A program made the translations under genes and the position numbers. From positions 1 through 20,034 of the forward strand of contig CAMFZJ010000009.1 of the NCBI GenBank assembly GCA_946004305.1: 20,034 nucleotides of DNA, given 5' to 3'. Numbering within the stretch: position 1 is the first letter of the stretch; each line of letters opens with the position of its first letter. The notes under the pieces were generated by a model that was given only the letters and a program-made list of their open reading frames with translations, had not been told where the DNA came from and ran no database searches. The DNA is from an uncultured Clostridia bacterium (GTDB lineage Bacteria; Bacillota; Clostridia; Oscillospirales; Acutalibacteraceae). Positions 14,425 through 20,034 of this stretch are shown here, in pieces.

Positions 14425-16236
14425 TTGACTTTTGAACAGGATAAAATAAGAAATTTCAGTATTATTGCCCATATTGACCACGGCAAAAGCACATTGGCTG
14501 ACAGGATTTTAGAGCAGACTCAAAGTGTAGCCGTAAGAGATATGGAAGCACAAATTCTTGACGATATGGAGCTTGAGCGTGAGCGTGGAATTACAATCAA
14601 GGCACGAGCTGTCAGCGCAGTTTATCACGCTGACAACGGAGAAGATTATCTTCTTAATCTTATTGACACCCCGGGACACGTTGACTTTAACTATGAGGTA
14701 AGCCGTAGCCTTGCAGCCTGCGAGGGAGCTGTGCTTATAGTTGACGCATCACAGGGAATTGAGGCTCAAACCCTTGCAAATACCTATCTTGCAGTTGACG
14801 GCGGACTTGAAATAGTGCCGGTAATCAACAAAATAGATTTGCCGTCAGCAGATCCTGAGAGAGTAATTAATGAAATCGAGGACGTAATCGGTATTCCTGC
14901 TGAGGACGCACCACAGGTTTCTGCCAAAAAGGGAATTAATATCCACGCTGTACTTGAAAAAATCGTGTCTGACATTCCTGCTCCAACAGGTGATATTAAC
15001 GCTCCTTTAAGAGGTTTAATTTTTGACAGCTACTATGACTCCTACAAGGGTGTTATCATTTATGTTCGTCTTAAAGAGGGACAGATTCACGTTGGGGACG
15101 AATTTAAGCTTATGGCAACCGGCTCTACATTCAGCGTAGTTGAGTGCGGACTTATGCACGCAACCTCACTTGAGCAGAGAGAAGTTCTCTATGCCGGTGA
15201 GGTAGGATATATTGCAGCCTCAATTAAATCCCTGTCTGACGCACAGGTGGGTGATACAATAACCCTTGCAAACAATCCTGCCAAAGAGCCTCTGCCCGGA
15301 TATCGTGAAGCCCAGTCTATGGTTTTCTGCGGTATTTATCCTGTTGACGGCGCACGCTACGGCGACTTAAAGGATGCACTTGAAAAGCTAAAGCTTAATG
15401 ACGCCTCCCTTAGCTTTGAGCCTGAAACCTCTGTTGCCCTAGGCTTTGGTTACAGATGCGGCTTTTTAGGCTTGCTCCATATGGAAATTATACAGGAAAG
15501 ACTGGAGCGAGAGTACAATCTTGACATTATCACAACTGCACCCAGCGTAATTTATAAAATTACAAAAACAGACGGAACAGTTGAAAATATTGACAACCCT
15601 ACAAACTACCCTGACCCTGCACTTATTGCCTCGGCAGAAGAGCCAATGACAGACGCTCACATTTACTCACCGGCAGAATATGTAGGCAACATTATGGAGC
15701 TTTGTCAGGACAGACGAGGAATCTTTATCGGAATGGACTATATTGACGCAGAGCGAGTTGATATTCACTATCAACTGCCTCTTGCAGAAATCATCTACGA
15801 TTTCTTTGATACATTAAAGTCCCGAACAAGGGGCTACGCTTCCTTTGACTATGAATTAAGAGGTTATGTGCCAAGCGACCTTGTGAAGCTTGATATTATG
15901 CTTAACGGCGAAATTGTTGACGCACTCAGCTTTATTATCCACAAGGACAAAGCCTACGGCAGAGCAAGAAAAATGGCGGAAAAGCTAAAGGAAAAAATCC
16001 CACGTCAGCTTTTCGAGGTTCCCATTCAGGCTTGTATCGGCGGAAAAATCATTGCCCGTGAAACTGTTAAGGCTATGCGTAAGGACGTACTTGCTAAATG
16101 CTACGGCGGTGATATTTCACGAAAGAAAAAACTTCTTGAAAAGCAAAAGGAAGGTAAAAAGCGTATGCGCCAGCTAGGCTCTGTAGAGGTTCCACAGGAA
16201 GCGTTTATGGCTGTGCTTAAGCTTGACACCGACTAA
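14425..16236 (+). CDS. lepA: Elongation factor 4 (LepA), translational GTPase
   Basis: Ribosome-associated GTPase linked to back-translocation and 30S maturation. Counting 603 residues from TTG 14425, the GTPase motifs are all present: AHIDHGKS (15-22), the RGITIKA switch region, DTPGH (81-85), NKID (135-138) and SAKKG. The LepA-specific C-terminal domain, with a YGGDISRKKKLLEKQKEGKKRM-type segment, ends the protein. TTG at 14425 is preferred to GTG at 14416 because the GTG sits inside the ribosome site AAAGGTG, and the TTG start gives the normal LepA N-terminus (MTFEQDKIRNFSIIAH). The gene is transcribed from the extended -10 promoter at 14361-14389. A hairpin terminator separates it from the TatD gene. 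Confidence 0.97.
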   Translation: MTFEQDKIRNFSIIAHIDHGKSTLADRILEQTQSVAVRDMEAQILDDMELERERGITIKARAVSAVYHADNGEDYLLNLIDTPGHVDFNYEVSRSLAACEGAVLIVDASQGIEAQTLANTYLAVDGGLEIVPVINKIDLPSADPERVINEIEDVIGIPAEDAPQVSAKKGINIHAVLEKIVSDIPAPTGDINAPLRGLIFDSYYDSYKGVIIYVRLKEGQIHVGDEFKLMATGSTFSVVECGLMHATSLEQREVLYAGEVGYIAASIKSLSDAQVGDTITLANNPAKEPLPGYREAQSMVFCGIYPVDGARYGDLKDALEKLKLNDASLSFEPETSVALGFGYRCGFLGLLHMEIIQERLEREYNLDIITTAPSVIYKITKTDGTVENIDNPTNYPDPALIASAEEPMTDAHIYSPAEYVGNIMELCQDRRGIFIGMDYIDAERVDIHYQLPLAEIIYDFFDTLKSRTRGYASFDYELRGYVPSDLVKLDIMLNGEIVDALSFIIHKDKAYGRARKMAEKLKEKIPRQLFEVPIQACIGGKIIARETVKAMRKDVLAKCYGGDISRKKKLLEKQKEGKKRMRQLGSVEVPQEAFMAVLKLDTD

Positions 16237-16253
16237 CACAAACCAATATATAA

Positions 16254-16294
16254 AAATTTGCCAACAGGGACAACCTTTTGGCAAATTTATTTTT
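16254..16294 (+). terminator. Terminator between lepA and the TatD gene
   Basis: Perfect 11-base arms AAATTTGCCAA (16254-16264) and TTGGCAAATTT (16278-16288), a 13-base loop, then ATTTTT. No clear promoter was seen between it and the TatD gene, so that gene may depend on read-through or on a promoter I could not recognise. Confidence 0.75.
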
Positions 16295-16323
16295 ACTTCC
16301 AATCCTATTTTACAGGTGATAAT

Positions 16324-17082
16324 ATGAACAATATTTTTGATTCTCACGCACATTATGACGACAAATGGTTTGACCAGGACAGAGAACAGCTCCTTTGTGA
16401 GCTTCCGAAATCAGGGGTTGTGGCAGTTGTAAACAATTCTGTTAATATAGAAACCGCCGAGTTTAACAAGAAGCTTGCAGAAAAATATCCATACTTCTAT
16501 TTTACCGCAGGCTATCATCCCGAAAACCTTGAAAATATACCCACAGACTATCTTGATAAAATTCAGGAATTTTTAAAGCATCCAAAATGTGTAGCCCTTG
16601 GAGAAATCGGCCTTGACTACCATTGGGATATTCCACGGGATTTACAGAAAAAGATTTTTATTCAGCAGATTGAACTAAGCAAAAAGCTTGACGTTCCGGT
16701 TATTGTCCACGACAGAGAAGCCCACGGCGACACAATGGAAATTTTAAAGAAATACAAACCAAAGGGACTTCTTCATTGTTTCAGCGGAAGTGTGGAAATG
16801 CTGAAAGAAGTGCTTAAGCTCGGAATGAGCATAAGCCTTGGTGGGGTAGTAACCTTTAAAAATGCTCGACACAGCGTAGAATGTGCAGAATATGTGCCAA
16901 TGGACAAGCTCCTCCTTGAAACAGACAGCCCATACCTAAGCCCCGTACCAAACCGTGGCAAGCGCAACGACAGTCGCAACATTGTTTATGTAGCGGAAAA
17001 AATCGCAGAAATCAAAGGTCTTACCACACAGGAGGTACTGGATATCACAGCAGAAAACGCAAGAAAGTTCTACTCCATTTAA
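16324..17082 (+). CDS. TatD-family metal-dependent hydrolase (deoxyribonuclease-like)
   Basis: TIM-barrel metallo-hydrolase of the TatD/YcfH group, members of which act as 3'-5' DNA exonucleases or D-amino-acyl-tRNA deacylases. The 252-residue protein shows the expected metal ligands: HAH with His8 and His10, GEIGLDYHW with Glu94, VIVHDREAH with His129, LLHCFSG with His151, and LLETDSPYL with Asp201. The ATG at 16324 was chosen because ACAGGTG precedes it and the next residues are the conserved DSHAHYDD; an upstream in-frame start at 16258 would begin inside the lepA terminator. It follows lepA by 87 bases. A TatD gene next to core translation or replication genes is common and does not specify its substrate. 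Confidence 0.92.
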   Translation: MNNIFDSHAHYDDKWFDQDREQLLCELPKSGVVAVVNNSVNIETAEFNKKLAEKYPYFYFTAGYHPENLENIPTDYLDKIQEFLKHPKCVALGEIGLDYHWDIPRDLQKKIFIQQIELSKKLDVPVIVHDREAHGDTMEILKKYKPKGLLHCFSGSVEMLKEVLKLGMSISLGGVVTFKNARHSVECAEYVPMDKLLLETDSPYLSPVPNRGKRNDSRNIVYVAEKIAEIKGLTTQEVLDITAENARKFYSI

Positions 17083-17142
17083 TAAACTGAATTTTTTACT
17101 GTTTATGAAAAAGTCGAGTGCCTCGACACCCATTTCGAGAAG

Positions 17143-17169
17143 AAAGGTGGATATTTCCAAACCTTTTTT
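17143..17169 (+). terminator. Probable terminator of the TatD gene
   Basis: AAAGGT (17143-17148) with ACCTTT (17161-17166), an inner GGA/TCC pairing with a 4-base loop and two bulged A, then TTT. It is weaker than the other terminators here. A separate small hairpin GTCGAG-TGC-CTCGAC stands upstream at 17113-17127. Confidence 0.5.
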
Positions 17170-17229
17170 GCCCGACCGTTTTCGAGGAATTTCCTATAAA
17201 GTAAAAAAACTTAACAAATATTAAGATAA

Positions 17230-17259
17230 GGGGACTGCTTACAAATGCAGTCCTTTCTT
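17230..17259 (+). terminator. Terminator-like hairpin upstream of the NifU-like operon
   Basis: GGACTGC (17232-17238) and GCAGTCC (17247-17253) with an 8-base loop and a short TTTCTT tail. With the hairpin at 17143-17169 it means the 306-base gap 17083-17388 has two possible stops before the next promoter, so the NifU-like operon should be insulated from TatD transcription. The rest of the gap holds AT-rich sequence with several scattered TTCGAG words and no gene. Confidence 0.5.
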
Positions 17260-17311
17260 GCTAAAACTTACATTTTATTAGGGAAAATTGCATTTTTCTC
17301 GAAAAAAACTA

Positions 17312-17340
17312 TTGTAAAGTTTTCTGTTGTGTTTTATAAT
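17312..17340 (+). promoter_or_regulatory. Sigma-A-type promoter of the NifU-like / GGGtGRT operon
   Basis: TTGTAA (17312-17317) and TATAAT (17335-17340) separated by 17 bases, leaving an untranslated leader of about 40 bases before the ATG at 17389. Confidence 0.78.
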
Positions 17341-17388
17341 AAGGGAGTATGAGTATTTATTTTGCTCAGATCAGAAAGGAGTTTTACA

Positions 17389-18081
17389 ATGATCTATACT
17401 AAAGAAGTTGAAAACATGTGCCCTGTAGCTAAGGGCGCAAAGCATGAGCCGGCTCCTATCCCGGAAGAAGGCAAGTGGGTTCACTCAAAAAAGATTGAGG
17501 ACATTTCAGGCTTTACACACGGTATTGGCTGGTGTGCACCACAGCAGGGTGCTTGTAAGCTTACTCTAAATGTTAAGAAGGGCGTTATTGAAGAAGCTCT
17601 TGTTGAAACAATCGGTTGCTCAGGTATGACTCATTCCGCTGCTATGGCTGCAGAGATTTTACAGGGCAAAACAATCCTTGAAGCTCTTAACACAGACTTA
17701 GTTTGTGACGCTATCAACACAGCTATGAGAGAGCTTTTCCTCCAGATCGTTTACGGCCGTACACAGAGCGCTTTCTCTGATGACGGTCTTGCAGTGGGTG
17801 CAGGTCTTGAGGACTTAGGTAAGGGTCTTCGTTCACAGGTTGGTACAATGTACGGTACTAAGGAAAAGGGTGTTCGTTACCTTGAAATGGCAGAAGGCTA
17901 TGTAACAGGTCTTGCACTTGACGAAGACGACGAGGTTATCGGTTATCAGTTTGTTTCTCTTGGTAAGATGACAGACTTTATCAAAAAGGGTGATGACCCT
18001 AACACAGCTTGGGAAAAAGCTAAGGGTCAGTACGGTCGTGTAGCAGACGCTGCTAAAATTATCGACCCTCGTGCTGAATAA
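17389..18081 (+). CDS. IscU/NifU-like iron-sulfur scaffold-type protein, partner of the GGGtGRT protein
   Basis: The 230-residue protein has an IscU/NifU N-terminal-like core at about residues 40-125: GACKLTLNVKKGVIEEALVETIGCSGMTHSAAMAAEILQGKT aligns by eye with the CGDVMKLQI and KTYGCGSAIASSS segments of IscU. Cysteines are at 11, 49, 56, 77 and 106. Cys56 and Cys77 match or neighbour the first two cluster ligands of IscU. Where IscU has its third (HCS), this protein reads YGRTQSAFS without Cys, though Cys49 and Cys106 might substitute. About 100 extra C-terminal residues have no IscU counterpart (from DDGLAVGAGLEDLGKGLRSQ). The ATG at 17389 follows AAAGGAG; an upstream TTG at 17362 is inferior. 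Codon choice (GGT, CGT, CTT, GCT) looks like a highly expressed gene. Whether it builds clusters or serves a different chemistry is not known. Confidence 0.8.
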   Translation: MIYTKEVENMCPVAKGAKHEPAPIPEEGKWVHSKKIEDISGFTHGIGWCAPQQGACKLTLNVKKGVIEEALVETIGCSGMTHSAAMAAEILQGKTILEALNTDLVCDAINTAMRELFLQIVYGRTQSAFSDDGLAVGAGLEDLGKGLRSQVGTMYGTKEKGVRYLEMAEGYVTGLALDEDDEVIGYQFVSLGKMTDFIKKGDDPNTAWEKAKGQYGRVADAAKIIDPRAE

Positions 18082-18100
18082 TAGGAAAGGAGAAACAATA

Positions 18101-19102
18101 ATGGCTTTATTTGAATCATATGAAAGAAGAATTGACCAGATTAACGCTGTATTAAACAGCTATGGTATCAGCTCTATTGAAGAAGCTGAAAAGATTACAA
18201 AGGACGCTGGACTTGACATCTATACTCAGGTAAAGAACATCCAGCCAATCTGCTTTGAAAATGCTTGCTGGGCTTACATTGTAGGTTCTGCAATCGCTAT
18301 CAAGAAGGGCGTTAAAACAGCTGCTGAGGCTGCTGCTGCAATCGGCGAAGGCTTACAGGCTTTCTGTATTCCCGGTTCTGTTGCTGATCACCGTAAGGTA
18401 GGTCTTGGCCACGGTAACCTTGGTAAAATGCTTCTTGAAGAAGAAACCGAGTGCTTCTGCTTCTTAGCAGGTCACGAAAGCTTTGCCGCTGCTGAAGGCG
18501 CTATCGGTATTGCAGAAAAAGCTAACAAGGTTCGTAAAAAACCACTTAGAGTTATCCTTAACGGTCTTGGTAAGGACGCAGCTCAGATTATTTCCCGTAT
18601 TAACGGCTTTACTTTTGTTGAAACAAAGTATGACTACAAAGAAGCTAAGCTTGAAGTAGTTTACAAGAAGTCTTACTCTAACGGTCTTCGTGCTACAGTA
18701 AACTGCTACGGCGCTGATGATGTTCAGGAAGGCGTTGCAATTATGCACCACGAGAACGTAGGCGTTTCAATTACAGGTAACTCAACTAACCCAACTCGTT
18801 TCCAGCATCCTGTAGCAGGTACATACAAGAAGGAATGTATCGAGCAGGGTAAAAAATACTTCTCAGTTGCTTCCGGCGGTGGTACAGGACGTACACTTCA
18901 TCCGGATAATATGGCTGCCGGTCCTGCTTCCTACGGTATGACTGACACAATGGGTCGTATGCACTCTGACGCACAGTTCGCAGGTTCTTCTTCTGTTCCT
19001 GCTCACGTTGAAATGATGGGCTTAATCGGTATGGGTAACAACCCAATGGTTGGCGCAACAGTTGCTTGTGCAGTTGCAGTTTTTGAAGCAATGAACAAGT
19101 AA
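18101..19102 (+). CDS. GGGtGRT family protein of unknown function
   Basis: The 333-residue protein carries the family's name motif GGGTGRT at 259-265 (SVASGGGTGRTLHPDN), in a strongly conserved-looking stretch that continues AAGPASYGMTDTMGRMHSDAQFAGSSSVPAHVEMMGLIGMGNNPMVGA. Other notable parts are PICFENACWAY (Cys51, Cys56), QAFCIPGSVADHRKVGLGHGNLGKMLLEEETECFCFLAGHESFAAAEGA (Cys89, 118, 120; His104, His125), and MHHENVGVS (His216, 217). No signal peptide or membrane span is evident. It starts 19 bases after the NifU-like stop behind GGAAAGGAG, so the two are co-transcribed and probably work together. The glycine-rich loop could bind a phosphate or nucleotide, and the Cys/His set could hold metal or sulfur; both are inference. 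Codon use again suggests strong expression. Confidence 0.88.
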   Translation: MALFESYERRIDQINAVLNSYGISSIEEAEKITKDAGLDIYTQVKNIQPICFENACWAYIVGSAIAIKKGVKTAAEAAAAIGEGLQAFCIPGSVADHRKVGLGHGNLGKMLLEEETECFCFLAGHESFAAAEGAIGIAEKANKVRKKPLRVILNGLGKDAAQIISRINGFTFVETKYDYKEAKLEVVYKKSYSNGLRATVNCYGADDVQEGVAIMHHENVGVSITGNSTNPTRFQHPVAGTYKKECIEQGKKYFSVASGGGTGRTLHPDNMAAGPASYGMTDTMGRMHSDAQFAGSSSVPAHVEMMGLIGMGNNPMVGATVACAVAVFEAMNK

Positions 19103-19128
19103 TTAAAGTTTGATAAATCCAACTTTTC

Positions 19129-19162
19129 AGAGTCTTAGGAGTTACTTCTAAGGCTCTTTTTT
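19129..19162 (+). terminator. Rho-independent terminator of the NifU-like / GGGtGRT operon
   Basis: Arms AGAGTCTTAG (19129-19138) and CTAAGGCTCT (19148-19157), 10 pairs with one G-T, 9-base loop, then TTTTT. Confidence 0.9.
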
Positions 19163-19176
19163 GCCGAAAAATAAAG

Positions 19177-19291
19177 TTGGCAGACGCATAACATAAGATG
19201 ACGATTTTGTCGTTTATATTATACAAATCATCACACTTCAATTTAGCTATAATCGCTAAATTGAAAATTACTATTATTCTGCGTCTGCCAA
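19177..19291. repeat. 115-bp element bounded by perfect 12-bp inverted repeats, with nested hairpins
   Basis: TTGGCAGACGCA at 19177-19188 is exactly complementary to TGCGTCTGCCAA at 19280-19291. Inside are a small hairpin ACGA/TCGT (19201-19213) and a larger one, TTCAATTTAGC (19237-19247) with GCTAAATTGAA (19255-19265), 11 perfect pairs. The element has no coding potential. It could be a MITE-like mobile repeat or a structured non-coding RNA with a closing stem and two internal hairpins. No clear target-site duplication was found in the flanks. Confidence 0.6.
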
Positions 19292-19314
19292 TATATAATC
19301 TCTTTATGAACCGG

Positions 19315-19366
19315 TAAAATAAAAATACGGCATACACACTTACCCTTATAGGTTTGTGTGTATGCC
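19315..19366 (-). terminator. Terminator of the starch-binding protein gene
   Basis: Perfect 11-base arms GGCATACACAC (19329-19339) and GTGTGTATGCC (19356-19366) around a 16-base loop. Read on the minus strand the hairpin is followed by GTATTTTTATTTT. On the plus strand it is followed by TTTCTT, so weak two-way action is possible. It lies about 100 bases beyond the stop codon at 19463; the bases between hold nothing I recognise. Confidence 0.75.
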
Positions 19367-19462
19367 TTTCTTATGCGATAAACGCTTTATTGTTAAATTG
19401 CCGTTTTCAACATAACAAGCCTATAGTTATGTTCAATATGTATCTTGTAAAAATATTAAAAT

Positions 19463-20034
19463 CTACATACGTAAGAATGATAATACCGTATCATTTATTA
19501 CATTATCCTCATAATCTAATCCATAAATTCGGTTACTTATATCCTCACCATCTGCATCACTCTCAGTATGAGCCCACGCAAAGTCCTGACCGTCAATTTG
19601 AACCGTATATTTATATTCAATAGCTTCATTTACATAGGTTGAGTCTAAATTTACGGTTAATTGATAGTGAAGGTCATCTATTTTTGTCATAAACCAATCG
19701 GTATCTTCAGGATTCCAACCGTTCATATTAGTACCGATACTTACATTTGCACCCTCCGGCAATTTTTCAGGTATTGTTACATTAAATGTAACGGGAATAT
19801 CTTTACTTTGTATTTCTTTAAATAGCGAAAACTTTTTATCTGCTCCGTCATATTTTGCAACGATTGTTGAATAAGGAGTTATTGTAACAGTATCGCCTGC
19901 CTTATAGCTTTTTCCGCTTAGCAAATCGGTAAAATCATATAATGTATTTAATTCAATCTTACTTCCTGTTACATTATGCGCAACAAACATACCGTAAGGA
20001 TAATTTTCATCAGTAACAGTATAACAATTCAAGC
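19463..20034 (-). CDS. C-terminal part of a secreted alpha-amylase-type enzyme with a CBM20-like starch-binding domain (runs off the right edge)
   Basis: Only the last 190 residues are present; the start lies outside the window. Residues about 1-62 of the visible part look like the beta-sandwich domain C that ends a GH13 catalytic region (PYGMFVAHNVTGSKIELNT, LLSGKSYKAGDTVTITPYSTIVAKY). Residues about 78-175 resemble a starch-binding CBM20: IPVTFNVTIPEKLPEGANVSIG, then NMNGWNPEDTDWFMTKID, IEYKYTVQ, and the ending WAHTESDADGEDISNRIY, which recalls the W-x-x-E-x-D-x-x-G-x-x-I-x-NR end of Firmicute amylase CBMs. This suggests an extracellular enzyme acting on starch or maltodextrins. No anchor or dockerin is seen at the C-terminus. 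The exact enzyme (amylase, neopullulanase, amylopullulanase) cannot be decided from this piece. Confidence 0.75.
   Translation of the reverse strand, partial: LNCYTVTDENYPYGMFVAHNVTGSKIELNTLYDFTDLLSGKSYKAGDTVTITPYSTIVAKYDGADKKFSLFKEIQSKDIPVTFNVTIPEKLPEGANVSIGTNMNGWNPEDTDWFMTKIDDLHYQLTVNLDSTYVNEAIEYKYTVQIDGQDFAWAHTESDADGEDISNRIYGLDYEDNVINDTVLSFLRM

Noticed and set aside
18786..19337. 183-codon minus-strand open frame over the GGGtGRT gene end
   Set aside because: It runs across the GGGtGRT coding region, its terminator and the 115-bp repeat, and shows no recognisable domain.
1..20034. CRISPR arrays, tRNA, rRNA, transposase genes and prophage genes
   Set aside because: No regularly spaced direct repeats, cloverleaf genes, ribosomal RNA or recombinase/transposase proteins were seen on either strand.

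Overview
The window looks like chromosomal DNA of a low-to-moderate-GC Firmicute. A gut Clostridia/Oscillospiraceae (Ruminococcus-like) bacterium is the best guess. The evidence is strong AGGAGG-type ribosome sites, consensus sigma-A promoters, a T-box leader, a BspA-type leucine-rich-repeat protein, a starch-binding GH13-type tail, an FHA-SEDS fusion and a NifU-like/GGGtGRT gene pair. The lineage is inferred from gene content; no rRNA or tRNA gene is present to confirm it.

Layout. The left edge carries the N-terminal part of glutamyl-tRNA synthetase (minus), divergent from a secreted LRR/Ig-like protein (plus). A perfect two-way hairpin separates that gene from a minus-strand block: FHA-FtsW/RodA fusion, class B penicillin-binding protein, then secA. 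This block reads leftward from a promoter at about 8192-8220 and combines septal or elongation peptidoglycan synthesis with the Sec motor. Upstream of it is valS (minus), with its own terminator and a T-box leader whose likely specifier is GUA (Val). Divergent from valS is an AlkD-like DNA glycosylase gene (plus), followed by a Noc/ParB-type gene and then bioY, which has two tandem BirA operators. A C_GCAxxG_C_C redox-like protein (minus) lies tail-to-tail with bioY. It lies head-to-head with lepA, and the two promoters share one -35 sequence. lepA is followed by a TatD-family hydrolase. A strongly expressed-looking two-gene operon follows: an IscU/NifU-like protein without the usual third cysteine and a GGGtGRT-family protein. 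The right edge holds a 115-bp inverted-repeat element and the C-terminus of a starch-active secreted enzyme (minus).

Most of the window is core housekeeping (translation, secretion, wall synthesis, chromosome organisation, biotin uptake). The most promising poorly described biology is the NifU-like/GGGtGRT pair. Next come the FHA-SEDS fusion, the tandem BirA operators, the shared-core divergent promoter and the 115-bp structured element. Readings of motifs and promoters were done by eye, without database searches.
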